Positions 36,341-45,402 are shown, counted from the stretch's first letter. The stretch: 56,612 nucleotides of DNA from Syntrophobacterales bacterium (GCA_023229795.1 JALNYP010000023.1:1-56612), one strand, 5' to 3'. A program made the numbers and translations. The notes: generated from the letters alone by a model not told the origin.

Positions 36341-37354
36341 ATGCAGGCGCGTTTAAGAATTCCGACTGACGAATCCGGCTCGGTGACGGTGATAGCTGCC
36401 CTGGCCATGGTTGTGTTGCTGGGAGCGGTGGCCCTGGCCGTCGATATCGGACGCATGGCGGTGGCCAAGAGCGAGTTGCAGAAGGCCGCAGATAGCGCCG
36501 CCCTGGCAGGAGCTCGAGGTCTCAACATGGGTCCCCCGTTCCCTTATTGGACCAAGGGGGAAAGCCAGGCCATAGATGCTGCTACGAAAAATAGTGTGTC
36601 AGGTCAATTAATTGCGGTCTACCATGTGGATGTGGGTTATTGGGACCTGTCTTGGCAGGGAAATACTACAGCCGCTCTCAAATCCACCGGAATCGTTCCT
36701 GGGGCCACGGACGTGCCGGCGGTGCGAGTCACCCTCAAGCGGGACACCGGAGAAAACGGCGGCCGCCTGACCATGCTGTTTGCCTCGGCGCTCGGCTTCG
36801 ATCCGGCGGCGGTCATGGGCCGGACCACTGCCATCTGCCTCCCTATGCCGGTAAATTGTATCGACCCCGGCATGGGCTTTCCCCTAGCCACCCCCGAGAC
36901 CTTTGTCAAAACCCTTTGGGGAATGGACCCCCCGCCAACTTTTCGAATCGGCTCTTACTATCATGACCCTACCGGCGGGCAATGGACCTCGTTTTTGACG
37001 GACGCCAACGACGTGCCGACCATCAGGGCGCTGATTGATAGCGGCAACCCCGGCCCTCTTAAGATCGGCGACCAGATCTACATCCAGCCGGGAACCAAGA
37101 CCACGATCTATAACGAAGCCGCCACCCGGGTCGGCGACACCGTGGTGCTGCCCGTCGTGGCCGACGACTTCATGACCAAAGAGCATACGCCCATTTTGGC
37201 CTTTGTGCCTTTCAAAATTACGGCCGCCGAGGGAGGCGACAGTAAGTATATCGAGGGCCATTTTGTCCACGACTATCACGTCCCCGGGGGCATCGGCGCC
37301 GCCGGAACCACCAACTATGGAGCCAAGGCCGGCAATCCCAAACTGATTCAATAG
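36341..37354 (+). CDS. TadE/TadG-like pilus assembly protein
   Basis: A 337-residue protein with the Tad N-terminal pattern GSVTVIAALAMVVLLGAVAL and AVDIGRMAVAKSELQKAADS, then AALAGA. This single membrane helix anchors the protein in the inner membrane with the rest outside. TadG-type proteins are minor components of Flp/Tad pili, but no other tad gene is in the window, so it may be part of a separate operon or a stand-alone protein. A good AAGGAG lies eight bases before the ATG. A strong terminator follows. Confidence 0.8.
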   Translation: MQARLRIPTDESGSVTVIAALAMVVLLGAVALAVDIGRMAVAKSELQKAADSAALAGARGLNMGPPFPYWTKGESQAIDAATKNSVSGQLIAVYHVDVGYWDLSWQGNTTAALKSTGIVPGATDVPAVRVTLKRDTGENGGRLTMLFASALGFDPAAVMGRTTAICLPMPVNCIDPGMGFPLATPETFVKTLWGMDPPPTFRIGSYYHDPTGGQWTSFLTDANDVPTIRALIDSGNPGPLKIGDQIYIQPGTKTTIYNEAATRVGDTVVLPVVADDFMTKEHTPILAFVPFKITAAEGGDSKYIEGHFVHDYHVPGGIGAAGTTNYGAKAGNPKLIQ

Positions 37355-37376
37355 GTGAAATCTCATTGCAGAGCTT

Positions 37377-37413
37377 AACCTCAGGGCGACCCTACGGGCC
37401 GCCCTGAGGTTTT
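37377..37413 (+). terminator. Rho-independent terminator
   Basis: Twelve-base-pair stem AACCTCAGGGCG/CGCCCTGAGGTT with an 11-base loop and a short T-run, 22 bases after the TadG-like gene stop. Confidence 0.85.
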
Positions 37414-37510
37414 GGGGGCATGGCAAAAAAGGCGGGAGGGCCGAAGTTAGTGTTAGTTGTGGGCGCCGCGGCTCAAAGGAAGTTGAACCGGCCGGGCCGG
37501 AAGGGCAAGC

Positions 37511-38059
37511 CTAGTTCAGGTGCCGGCCAGACGGCAAGGAAGAGGTTTCAAATGAGAATGACTGCTTATAATCCTGGAGGGCCTTGGGATCATAAGGCCG
37601 CATGCAGATGGCATTTTCGCAGGCCTGCCGATAAGCCTTAATGACCTCGCGCTCATAGCCCGCGGTGCAGGTGGCGTTATACACGTGCAGGACTCTTCTG
37701 ATATTCCCGTCGTATTTCCGCATCAGCCTGGACAGGACCGCGGCCCCGCCCATGATGTTTTCCCGAGGGTTCCGGGAATCCACGCCATACTTCCTGGCCG
37801 TGTCCTGATGTAATTGCATCAGGCCGAAGCAGCGGCCGGATTTGGCTTTGGGGTCATAGCGCGATTCGATGGCGCAGACCGCCTGAATGAGGTAAGGGGA
37901 GACCTGATATTTTTGGGCCGCTTCCTTTATGTAATCCCAATATTCCTGTTTTAACACGAGTCTTCCGATCTTGGGAGGGGTTTGAGGCCAGGGTTGGGCC
38001 CAGGCGGGGGTGGCGAAAACGGGCGAAGCTAAAAGCAAAAATATAGTGAGAGCTTTCAA
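37511..38059 (-). CDS. Exported lytic transglycosylase (SLT domain)
   Basis: A 182-residue periplasmic enzyme. A signal peptide (residues 1-21, ending AWA) is followed by an SLT domain with the catalytic Glu in IQAVCAIESRYDPKAKSG, then CFGLMQLHQDTARKYGV and NIMGGAAVLSRLMRKYDGN. It cuts peptidoglycan between MurNAc and GlcNAc with anhydro-ring formation. Several cysteines (AVCAIE, NATCTAGYE, ACENAICM) could form disulfides. It is monocistronic. Confidence 0.92.
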   Translation of the reverse strand: MKALTIFLLLASPVFATPAWAQPWPQTPPKIGRLVLKQEYWDYIKEAAQKYQVSPYLIQAVCAIESRYDPKAKSGRCFGLMQLHQDTARKYGVDSRNPRENIMGGAAVLSRLMRKYDGNIRRVLHVYNATCTAGYEREVIKAYRQACENAICMRPYDPKALQDYKQSFSFETSSLPSGRHLN

Positions 38060-38554
38060 GGTATTACCTCCTGTGACGTCGGTTTTAGGCTGAGGCGATC
38101 AGGCACTGACTGAGCAAGAGGGCTGGAACGTTCAGAGGGGAGAATCGAGGTTGGCCCACTTAACAACTTCGCATAAGTCGTGCCAAAGGTTTGTAGCTTA
38201 CCAGCAAAATTGACGAAGAGCAACCTTAAATAACTTTAGTGCATTAGAATAGGAGGCCAGCGGGTGCCGACAATTGAGATAATATATTGATTATTCAGCA
38301 ATATAATGAAATAATAGGTGGGGGTAAAAAAGTTCAAAATGCCCTTAATCAGCCTGTAACTAAGTCGCAATTAAACCGGCGATACGCGCAGTTGCATTTC
38401 AAATAAATGATATACACTATGATTATCAATAAGTTACATGAAATACCCTACGATAATTTATCGGGGCAACTCGATGATCGTTCTTTCTTTCACAGAGAAT
38501 TCTGGGCAAAAAAGCTCTGTGGAAATAGATTTCCCCCGGCCTTCCCCTCAGAAA
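38060..38554. other. Intergenic region without a supported gene
   Basis: About 495 bases between the transglycosylase and feoB 3' end. The central part (38210-38470) is AT-rich with several TATA-like strings, and is the promoter side of the transglycosylase gene. I find no RNA gene, conserved palindrome or credible reading frame; two short overlapping frames near 38407-38620 have no features of a protein. Confidence 0.5.
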
Positions 38555-40480
38555 CTAGGCGAACACCAGGGCTCCGAAACCCCGCGTGAGCAGGCCCAGG
38601 ATCAGAGCCAGGATGAGTGACAGGCCCGCGGCCGCGGCCGCACCCTTCCAGCCCAGTTCCCGGCTCATGGCCGCGATGGTGGAGGCGCAGGGCACGTAGA
38701 ACAGCACAAAGATGGTGAAGGTGAGGAGCTGAGTCAGGGTCAGGGCCGTGGTGATCTGGGCGGTGCCCAAGGCCTCGGTGAGCATGATCAAGGAGAGTTC
38801 CTTGCGCATGATCCCGAAGATCAGGGTGGTGCCCACCGTGGCGGGCAGGCCCAGCAAGGCGGTGAAGGGGCGGCAGATATCGTTGACGTAGACTTCGAGA
38901 TGGTAGAACTGCAGGAGGCTTAAGATCAGGCTCCCCACAATCAGGATGGGCCAGGCCACCACGATGAATTCCTTGAGGGTATGCCAGGATTTCCGGGCTA
39001 CATTCTTCAGCGTGGGGAAGCGGTACTCGGGAATCTCCATGAGCAGCCCCGGGGAAACTTCGGGCAGAATCCAGGTGGAGACCTTGCCCAACAGGGCGAT
39101 GACCACCAGGTTGAAGAAGTAGACCCCCAGGGCCCAGTACGGCCCCAGAGCGTAGGCCACCAGGGCGAAGATGATCACCGAACGGGCCGAACACGGGACC
39201 AGCACCGCCAGCATAGAGACCACCAGGCGGTCCCGGGGGCTCTCCAGGATACGTGTGGACATCACCGCGGGGACGCTGCAGCCGTAGCCCAGGATGAAGG
39301 GAATGATGGACTTGCCGTGCAGCCCCAAAAAGTGCATGAAGTTGTCCATCAGGAAGGCCACCCGGGGCAGATAGCCGCTGTCCTCCAGGAGGGCCAGGCC
39401 GACCAGGAAGGGCAAGAGATACGGCAGCACGATGGCCACGCCCCCGAAGATGCCCATGAGCAGGCCCTCCCCCACGGAGTAGGTCAGGGTTTGGACCCCT
39501 AGCCAGGCCTTGGCCAAGCCCTGGGCCGCGGTCAAGTAGCCCATCAGGAAATTCTCGGTGTACTGCCCGAACCGGAAAACCACCTGAAAAAAACCCGTCA
39601 GGACCGCGACCAACAGGGCGTAGCCCCAGAACTTGTGGGTGGCGATCCGATCCAGACGTTCGCGCCAGTCGGGTTTGGTCGCGGGCAAAACCTTCGCTAC
39701 CTGCTCAAAGATATTGACACTTAAGGCATGGCGCTCTGAGGAAATCACGGTCTCCGGCGGCCGGCCGTGGGACTGGGCCAGGATTTTCTGGCTGTTGCGC
39801 ACCCAATGGACCGCCTCGGCGTCCCGGCGCCGGATCTCTTCGATGACGTAGGGGTCGTCCTCCAGGGCCTTGACCAGCATAAATCGCCAAGGCAGCCCCA
39901 GTTTGCGGGAAAAAGAGAAGTCCAACTGGTCCGCCAGGGAGTCGATCTCCTCTTCCACGTCCCGGCTGAACTGGGTCTGGACGGGGCGCACGCCGCCCCG
40001 GCCGGCGCTCACTGCGGCGTGCAGCAGGTCGGTCAGACCCCGCCCCGCCGCAGCCACGGTGGTGACCACGGGCACGCCCAACTGTTCGGAGAGCTTGGCG
40101 GCATCGATGGTGATGCCTTTGCGGGCCGCTTCGTCCATCATGTTCAGGGCCACCACCAGGGGGCGCTCCAGGCTCATCAACTCCAGGGTGAGTTCCAGGC
40201 TGCGGCTCAACAGGGAGGCGTCGATAACGTTGATGATGACGTCGGATTTGCCGGCCAGGAGATAGTTGCGGGATTCCAGTTCCGCTGGGTCGATGGAGGT
40301 GAGGGAATAGACCCCGGGTAGGTCCACGCAGGTAAGTTCCTCCCCTTCGAAGACCACCTGGCTGACGGTGAATTTCACCGTGGTGCCGGGAAAATTAGAG
40401 ACCGCGGCCTTGTAGCCGCTGAAGTAATTGAAAATGGTGCTCTTGCCGCAATTGGGTTGGCCGATGAGGGCAATTTTCAT
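38555..40480 (-). CDS. feoB: Ferrous iron transporter FeoB
   Basis: A 641-residue inner-membrane Fe(II) transporter. The N-terminal G-domain has the P-loop GQPNCGKST, switch region FPGTTVKF, DLPGVYSLTS and NMMD. A helical linker leads to the membrane part with two gate motifs: LPYLLPFLVGLALLEDSGYL and YGCSVPAVMSTRILESPRDR. The length is near the lower end for the family. No feoA gene lies beside it; the plus-strand spacer upstream is short. A Fur-like palindrome lies 72 bases before the start. Confidence 0.96.
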   Translation of the reverse strand: MKIALIGQPNCGKSTIFNYFSGYKAAVSNFPGTTVKFTVSQVVFEGEELTCVDLPGVYSLTSIDPAELESRNYLLAGKSDVIINVIDASLLSRSLELTLELMSLERPLVVALNMMDEAARKGITIDAAKLSEQLGVPVVTTVAAAGRGLTDLLHAAVSAGRGGVRPVQTQFSRDVEEEIDSLADQLDFSFSRKLGLPWRFMLVKALEDDPYVIEEIRRRDAEAVHWVRNSQKILAQSHGRPPETVISSERHALSVNIFEQVAKVLPATKPDWRERLDRIATHKFWGYALLVAVLTGFFQVVFRFGQYTENFLMGYLTAAQGLAKAWLGVQTLTYSVGEGLLMGIFGGVAIVLPYLLPFLVGLALLEDSGYLPRVAFLMDNFMHFLGLHGKSIIPFILGYGCSVPAVMSTRILESPRDRLVVSMLAVLVPCSARSVIIFALVAYALGPYWALGVYFFNLVVIALLGKVSTWILPEVSPGLLMEIPEYRFPTLKNVARKSWHTLKEFIVVAWPILIVGSLILSLLQFYHLEVYVNDICRPFTALLGLPATVGTTLIFGIMRKELSLIMLTEALGTAQITTALTLTQLLTFTIFVLFYVPCASTIAAMSRELGWKGAAAAAGLSLILALILGLLTRGFGALVFA

Positions 40481-40551
40481 GGTTAAGCGCCGTTGGCGAG
40501 GCGTCTCCTTGAATATCTGAACGATCTTGAGCTAAAGGGTTTTATCATTAC

Positions 40552-40566
40552 TGAAATTCAATTGCA
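40552..40566 (-). promoter_or_regulatory. Possible Fur-like operator before feoB
   Basis: The 7-1-7 inverted repeat TGAAATT-C-AATTGCA differs from a perfect palindrome at one position and overlaps a candidate -35 box (TTGCAA, 17-base spacer, TAAAAC) for feoB. Fur sites usually have this geometry. The match to the classic GATAATGATAATCATTATC is partial. Confidence 0.4.
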
Positions 40567-40684
40567 ATAGCACTTCGGCACATATCCATAAGTGATTGGA
40601 AAGATTAATATCTCAGGATGGGGAGCCCCGAGGCCGGCCCCACCCGGCCCAAGCCGCTTTTGGTTGGTAATGTACCTGTTTTGC

Positions 40685-40712
40685 TTGACACTTGGCCAGA
40701 TTTTTATATATT
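40685..40712 (+). promoter_or_regulatory. Sigma-70 promoter before yceD-rpmF
   Basis: TTGACA (40685-40690), a 16-base spacer and TATATT (40707-40712), 44 bases before the yceD-like ATG. It probably drives yceD, rpmF and the acyl-CoA dehydrogenase gene. Confidence 0.7.
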
Positions 40713-40755
40713 AATTCATTTGGGGTTCGTTGAAAAAGGACCGTTGTTACCTGTC

Positions 40756-41298
40756 ATGAAAAGCAAAGTCTTACAGATTAATCTCAAGAGCATCCCTGAA
40801 ACCGGCCTGGACCTCGCCATCGACCTGGGGCCGGAGTGGTTCGCCCGCTGGCGCGAAGAAGATCCGGACCTGGAATTTGCCGACGCTCACATCACCGGCA
40901 GGGTGAACCTGAGCAAGCACGGCCAGGATATCCTGGTGCGCGGCCAGCTCACCGGCCACCTGGAGTTGGCTTGCAGCCGCTGTCTCGAGTCCTTTGAGGC
41001 CCCGGCGGACGCCGAGTTCGACCTGCTGCTGGCGCCCCGGAGCACGGCCGCAGGCGGAGAAGATGAGGAATTGAGCCAGGAGGACCTGGACCTGGACTAT
41101 TATAGCGGCGAGATTATCGACGTGGAAAGCCTCATCAAAGAGCAGATCATCCTGATGATCCCGTTGAAGCCGCTTTGTCAGGATGACTGCCGAGGACTGT
41201 GCCCGCGCTGCGGCGCCAACCTCAACCAGGAAACCTGCCAGTGCCGGAACGACAACGTAAATTCACCCTTTGCCCATCTGGCAAAGTTGAAAATGTAA
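40756..41298 (+). CDS. YceD family (DUF177) protein
   Basis: A 180-residue DUF177 protein, the usual gene before rpmF. The start at MKSKVLQINL is chosen because it lies 44 bases after a good promoter and gives the family length. Conserved cysteines occur in LACSRCLESFE and in PLCQDDCRGLCPRCGANLNQ, then TCQC, the typical zinc-like cluster. YceD proteins affect 23S rRNA maturation in plants and bacteria; a role in ribosome assembly is inferred. Confidence 0.9.
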   Translation: MKSKVLQINLKSIPETGLDLAIDLGPEWFARWREEDPDLEFADAHITGRVNLSKHGQDILVRGQLTGHLELACSRCLESFEAPADAEFDLLLAPRSTAAGGEDEELSQEDLDLDYYSGEIIDVESLIKEQIILMIPLKPLCQDDCRGLCPRCGANLNQETCQCRNDNVNSPFAHLAKLKM

Positions 41299-41308
41299 GG
41301 AGACTCCC

Positions 41309-41491
41309 GTGCCTTTACCCAAACGCAGAAAATCCATTTCCAAGAAGAACATGCGGCGCTCGCATGATGCCTTGACCCCGCCGAGCCTGTCCACCTGCCC
41401 CAAGTGCAATGAGCACCGGCTGCCTCACCATGCCTGCCCCCATTGCGGGTTTTACAAGGGGCGCTTGGTGATCCCGGAAGCCGCGGAGTAA
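41309..41491 (+). CDS. rpmF: 50S ribosomal protein L32
   Basis: A 60-residue bL32 starting MPLPKRRKSISKKNMRRSHD, with zinc-binding CPKCNEHRLPHHACPHCG. It lies ten bases after the yceD-like gene. In related genomes plsX and fabH follow; here an acyl-CoA dehydrogenase gene follows by four bases. Confidence 0.97.
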   Translation: MPLPKRRKSISKKNMRRSHDALTPPSLSTCPKCNEHRLPHHACPHCGFYKGRLVIPEAAE

Positions 41492-41494
41492 ACC

Positions 41495-42652
41495 ATGGAC
41501 CATCTGCTCAGCGAAGAGCAGCAGATGCTCCAGGACCTGGCCCGCCAGATCGCGCAGGAGCGCATCAAACCCATCCGGGCGCAACTGGACGAAGAAGAGA
41601 TTTTTCCCTGGGACATCATTTCCGCCCTGGCCCAGGCCGATCTGTGCGGCACCATCATTCCCGAAGAGTACGGTGGTCTGGGGCTGGGGTGCCTGGAGAA
41701 CTGCCTGGTCCTGGAAGCCCTGGCTGAAGGCTGCGTCGGGGTGGCCACCACCTATGCCGCCAGCTTCCTGGGGGCCTATCCGTTGCTGCTGTTCGGCACC
41801 GACGCCCAGAAGCACCAGTATCTGCCGGCCCTGGCCCGGGGCGAGGCGCTGGCCGCGTTCGCGCTCACCGAATCCCAGGCGGGCAGCGACGCCGGCGCGA
41901 TTGCCACCACCGCGGTGAAAGACGGCGACACTTACGTCCTGAACGGCACCAAGCAGTGGATCACCAACGCCGGGGAAGCCGAGCTGAACACTATCATTGC
42001 CCTCACCGACCGCTCCAAGGGGGCCCGGGGGGCTTCGGCCTTCCTGGTGGAAAAGAACGACCCCGGGGTCTCCTTCGGCAAGAAGGAAAAGAAGATGGGC
42101 ATCCGGGCCTCGGTGACCCGGGAGATCATCCTGGAAGACTGCCGCATCCCCGCGGACCGGCTCCTGAGCAAGACCGGCATGGGCTTCATCCTCACCATGA
42201 AGACCCTGGATCTGGCCCGGCCCGGCGCGGGCTCGCTAGCCGTGGGCCTGGCCCAAAGCGCCCTGGATGAAGCCGGGGCCTTTGCCAAGGAGCGCCACCA
42301 GTTCGGCGCGCCCATCTTTTCCTTCCAGGCGGTTCAGCACCTGCTGGCCAACATGGCCACCCAGATCGAGGCGGCCCGGGCCCTGGTGTACGCGGTGGCC
42401 CGCCATATCGACACCAAGCCCAAAGATTACTCCAAAGAAGGCGCCATGGCCAAGCTCTTCGCCACCGACATGGCCATGCAGGTGACCATAGACGCGGTGC
42501 AGGTCATGGGCGGCCACGGCTACATGCGGGAATACCCGGTAGAAAAGATGATGCGGGACGCCAAGATCCTCCAGATCTTCGAAGGCACCAACCAGATTAT
42601 GCGGAACGTCATCGGGTTGGCGCTGAACAAGGAATACTCGAAGAAGAAATAA
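41495..42652 (+). CDS. Acyl-CoA dehydrogenase
   Basis: A 385-residue FAD enzyme that oxidises acyl-CoA to enoyl-CoA and passes electrons to ETF. Family features are FALTESQAGSDAGAI and KQWITNAGEAE for FAD binding, the QFGAPIFSFQAVQH helix and a C-terminal MRDAKILQIFEGTNQIMRNV with the catalytic Glu of the short-chain type. The electron acceptor genes etfB and etfA follow, separated by a foreign gene and a methyltransferase. The substrate is unknown. The gene directly follows rpmF, where fatty-acid synthesis genes normally stand. Confidence 0.95.
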   Translation: MDHLLSEEQQMLQDLARQIAQERIKPIRAQLDEEEIFPWDIISALAQADLCGTIIPEEYGGLGLGCLENCLVLEALAEGCVGVATTYAASFLGAYPLLLFGTDAQKHQYLPALARGEALAAFALTESQAGSDAGAIATTAVKDGDTYVLNGTKQWITNAGEAELNTIIALTDRSKGARGASAFLVEKNDPGVSFGKKEKKMGIRASVTREIILEDCRIPADRLLSKTGMGFILTMKTLDLARPGAGSLAVGLAQSALDEAGAFAKERHQFGAPIFSFQAVQHLLANMATQIEAARALVYAVARHIDTKPKDYSKEGAMAKLFATDMAMQVTIDAVQVMGGHGYMREYPVEKMMRDAKILQIFEGTNQIMRNVIGLALNKEYSKKK

Positions 42653-42657
42653 GTGTA

Positions 42658-42686
42658 GGGGCGGACCTGCGTGTCCGCCCTTTTTT
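42658..42686 (+). terminator. Rho-independent terminator
   Basis: Stem GGGCGGAC/GTCCGCCC, loop CTGCGT, then six T, placed six bases after the acyl-CoA dehydrogenase stop. It resembles a repeat family (GGGCGGAC) also seen at 49685. Confidence 0.88.
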
Positions 42687-42693
42687 GGCTTCT

Positions 42694-42796
42694 GGTTCCC
42701 AAGTTGTACTTGGGAACCCATATATTTTCAAAGCTGCGCTTTGTAGGCCAAGCTCAGCCTGGCCCTAACTTCGTTCCCAAGCTCAGCTTGGGAATG
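42694..42796. repeat. Cluster of GTTCCCAAG palindromes
   Basis: Two inverted repeats, GGTTCCCAAGTT...TTGGGAACC (42694-42718) and CGTTCCCAAGCT...TTGGGAATG (42772-42796). Between them lies a degenerate version, GGCCAAGCTCAGCCTGGCC (42747-42765). They sit between a terminator and an AT-rich foreign gene. Confidence 0.8.
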
Positions 42797-42843
42797 AGGT
42801 TAAAGGTTTTTCTCAGCATATATAAAAACTGAGGAGCCTAATT

Positions 42844-43680
42844 ATGCCCGATCAAGAAGAAAGAATTTGTTTTGTTATTGCGCCTATTGGGGAAGAAGGA
42901 ACCGAGGTTAGACGTCGATCTGACCAAGTGCTTAAGCACATCATAACTCCTGCTGCAAAGGAATGCGGGTATAAGGCGGTCAGGGCTGATACGATATCAG
43001 AACCAGGAATGATCACATCGCAGGTGATACAACATTTAGTCGAAGATCCTCTTGTAATCGCGGATTTAACTGGACGAAATCCAAACGTATTTTATGAGCT
43101 TGCTGTTCGGCACGCGGTTAGGAAACCTTGTGTTCAGATAATTCAGATGGGCGAACCAATCCCTTTCGATGTCTCTCAAAGCCGAACCATCCAAGTTGAT
43201 CATCATGACTTGGACAGCGCTGCTCGTTGCAAAGAAGAGCTGGTTAGACAGATACACTCGGTTGAAAAAGACCCATCTGATATCGACACTCCCATAACTG
43301 TTGCTATAGACCTGCAATCATTGCGCCAAAGTGACAACCCATTAGAGAAGAGTAATGCAGAAATAATATCAATATTACAAGATTTAGTACAGAGGATTGA
43401 TAAAATACCATTTATTTATCAACCTATAATTGCGCATCAATTACTTGATATGATTTTTAAAAATGTATATACATTGAAAAGTGATCTTGAGGTGCTTATC
43501 GGGGAAATAGCGAAAGGAAATTCAATTGACCAAGACCAATTGAATATTGTTATAAATAGATTAAATCACTTAGAATTAATGTTAGATAATATTGCTGGCG
43601 GATTAGGATATTCGCATGATACTCTGATGGAATATAAGGAAAAAGTCACTCCAAAAGTAAAAAGAAAAGCTCTTTTTTAA
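42844..43680 (+). CDS. Nucleoside 2-deoxyribosyltransferase/TIR-like fold protein
   Basis: A 278-residue AT-rich gene. The N-terminal 130 residues look like a nucleoside 2-deoxyribosyltransferase-like (TIR-related) domain: CFVIAPIGEEGTEVRRRSDQ, VIADLTGRNPNVFYELAVRH. Glu85 in NVFYELAV is in the position of the catalytic Glu of both deoxyribosyltransferases and TIR NADases. The C-terminal half is helical and may be a sensor or oligomerisation part. Relatives are found in anti-phage gene sets where they degrade nucleotides or NAD; that role is inferred. It is wedged between the acyl-CoA dehydrogenase and its electron acceptor, and etfB has no ribosome-binding site left. Confidence 0.7.
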   Translation: MPDQEERICFVIAPIGEEGTEVRRRSDQVLKHIITPAAKECGYKAVRADTISEPGMITSQVIQHLVEDPLVIADLTGRNPNVFYELAVRHAVRKPCVQIIQMGEPIPFDVSQSRTIQVDHHDLDSAARCKEELVRQIHSVEKDPSDIDTPITVAIDLQSLRQSDNPLEKSNAEIISILQDLVQRIDKIPFIYQPIIAHQLLDMIFKNVYTLKSDLEVLIGEIAKGNSIDQDQLNIVINRLNHLELMLDNIAGGLGYSHDTLMEYKEKVTPKVKRKALF

Positions 43681-43695
43681 CAAATAAATATATAA

Positions 43696-44490
43696 ATGCT
43701 AAACATCATCGTCTGCATCAAACAAGTGCCCGACACCCAGGAAGTGCGCCTGGACCCGGTGACTCATACCCTGAAACGGGAGGGCCTGGCGGCCATCATC
43801 AACCCCTTTGATCTCTATGCCCTGGAAGAAGGATTACGGGTCAGGGAGTCCCAGGGCGGCAGGGTGACCGTCATGACCATGGGACCGCCCCAGGCCGAGG
43901 CTGCGTTGCGGGAGGCCCTGGGCTTCGGGGCCGACGCCGCGGTGCTCTTATCGGATAGGGCCTTTGCCGGGGCCGATACCTGGGCCACGGCGCTGACTTT
44001 GGCCCGGGCCGTCGAGAAGCTGGGCGGCGCGGACCTGATCTTTTGCGGCAAGCAGGCCATCGACGGCGACACCGCGCAGGTGGGGCCCATGTTGGCCACC
44101 ATCCTGGATATCCCCTATGTGGCCTGGGCCCGGAAGCTGACGTTCAGCGGCGACGGCGGGCTTTCCGTGGAGCGCCTCCTGGACCACGGCTACGACGCCG
44201 TGGAGACGCAGCTTCCGGCCCTGGTTACGGTGGTCAAGGAGATCAACGAACCCCGGATGCCGTCCTTCAAGGCCAAACTCAAGGCCAAGAAAGAGGTTAT
44301 TCCGGTGTGGGGCATTGGCGATCTCGGGTTGGAGGCCGCGGACGTGGGTCTAAGCGGCTCGTTCACCCAGGTGGTGAAGGTCTTTGCGCCGCCCTCCCGG
44401 GGCAAGGCGGAGATTTGGACCGGCGCGCCGGAGGAGCTGGCGGCCCGGCTGTGGCCGCGGCTCAAGGCCCAGGGCAAAGGGCTGGTTTAG
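43696..44490 (+). CDS. etfB: Electron transfer flavoprotein beta subunit
   Basis: A 264-residue EtfB that with EtfA accepts electrons from acyl-CoA dehydrogenases. It starts with LNIIVCIKQVPDTQEVRLDP and has ALEEGLRVRE, FCGKQAIDGDTAQVGPMLAT (adenosine phosphate-binding loop) and VKEINEPRMPSFKAKL. The preceding 15 bases are AT-rich with no Shine-Dalgarno sequence, probably because the foreign gene upstream replaced it. etfA follows beyond a methyltransferase gene. Confidence 0.95.
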   Translation: MLNIIVCIKQVPDTQEVRLDPVTHTLKREGLAAIINPFDLYALEEGLRVRESQGGRVTVMTMGPPQAEAALREALGFGADAAVLLSDRAFAGADTWATALTLARAVEKLGGADLIFCGKQAIDGDTAQVGPMLATILDIPYVAWARKLTFSGDGGLSVERLLDHGYDAVETQLPALVTVVKEINEPRMPSFKAKLKAKKEVIPVWGIGDLGLEAADVGLSGSFTQVVKVFAPPSRGKAEIWTGAPEELAARLWPRLKAQGKGLV

Positions 44491-44562
44491 CGAAGGATTT
44501 TCACCCCACCCTACCCTCCCCCATCAAAGGGGAGGATAAAAGTTAGGGACGTCTCGTCCGAC

Positions 44563-45300
44563 ATGGCCTTACAGGAACAATTCGAGAAGACCGGGGAATA
44601 CTTTTTCAGGTGGAGAAGTTATCTGCCGCTGTTCATGGCCGGGTTGTTCATCCTGGCTCTGGTCGAGCAGCGCTCCCAAGTTCCGCCTCGTTGGGCTCTG
44701 GCCTGGGACCTGGGTTGTCTGGGAATTTCGCTGCTGGGCCTGGCGTTGCGCTTTTTTACGGTGGGCTTTGTGCCCCGGGGCACCTCGGGCCGCAACACCC
44801 GGGGCCAGGTGGCGGATGTCCTGAACACCACGGGCCTCTATGCCTGCGTGCGGAACCCCATTTACCTGGGCAACTTCATCATCTGGTTCGGCCTGTCCCT
44901 GGTGGTGAAGTCGTGGTGGTTCACGACCCTGATCGGGTTATTTTTCACGGTTTTTTACGAAAGAATCATCTGTGCGGAAGAACGGTTTTTGCGGGAAAAA
45001 TTCGGCGAAGTTTTTCTGGCGTGGGCCGAACAGACCCCGGTGATGATCCCGAATTTTCGGAACTGGCGGGCGCCGTCGCTGCCGTTTTCCTGGAAGTCGG
45101 CCATTAACCGGGAATACGCCACGTTTTTTGCCATCATTGCCTCATATACGGTGGTTGAACTATTGGCCGGATCGCTCAGCCAGGGAAAATTAACCCTCGA
45201 TAAGGCCTGGATCATCATTTTTCTTGCTGGCGGCTGCATTTACCTGACGATCAGATATTTGAAGAAAAAGACCAAGGTGTTGGCTACGGATAATCGTTGA
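44563..45300 (+). CDS. Isoprenylcysteine carboxyl methyltransferase-like membrane protein
   Basis: A 245-residue membrane methyltransferase of the ICMT/PEMT type, with about five membrane segments. The SAM-binding end is LYACVRNPIYLGNFIIWFGL, and EERFLREKFGEVFLAW followed by TPVMIP is the family C-terminal signature. The last membrane helix pair (AIIASYTVVELLAG, WIIIFLAGG) is an extra part. Substrate unknown. It stands between etfB and etfA, which normally are adjacent, so it is a secondary insertion but with host-like composition. Confidence 0.85.
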   Translation: MALQEQFEKTGEYFFRWRSYLPLFMAGLFILALVEQRSQVPPRWALAWDLGCLGISLLGLALRFFTVGFVPRGTSGRNTRGQVADVLNTTGLYACVRNPIYLGNFIIWFGLSLVVKSWWFTTLIGLFFTVFYERIICAEERFLREKFGEVFLAWAEQTPVMIPNFRNWRAPSLPFSWKSAINREYATFFAIIASYTVVELLAGSLSQGKLTLDKAWIIIFLAGGCIYLTIRYLKKKTKVLATDNR

Positions 45301-45379
45301 AGATGGTGCGCAATGCGCTACGGTTTAACTGATGTCTTGTCCACGGCGCGGCACAACAATGAGGCCGCGATGCTGGCTA

Positions 45380-45402
45380 ATAACTGACTGCTGACTGCTA
45401 AT
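45380..45402. repeat. Heptamer repeat before etfA
   Basis: Units of CTGACTG type (AACTGACTGCTGACTGCTAAT) lead directly into the ATG of etfA, leaving no room for a Shine-Dalgarno sequence. Similar to 19281-19312 and 46595-46620. Confidence 0.6.

Noticed and set aside
37420..37641. 73-codon plus-strand frame after the TadG terminator
   Set aside because: Overlaps the 3' end of the lytic transglycosylase gene and shows no family features; it starts just after a terminator.
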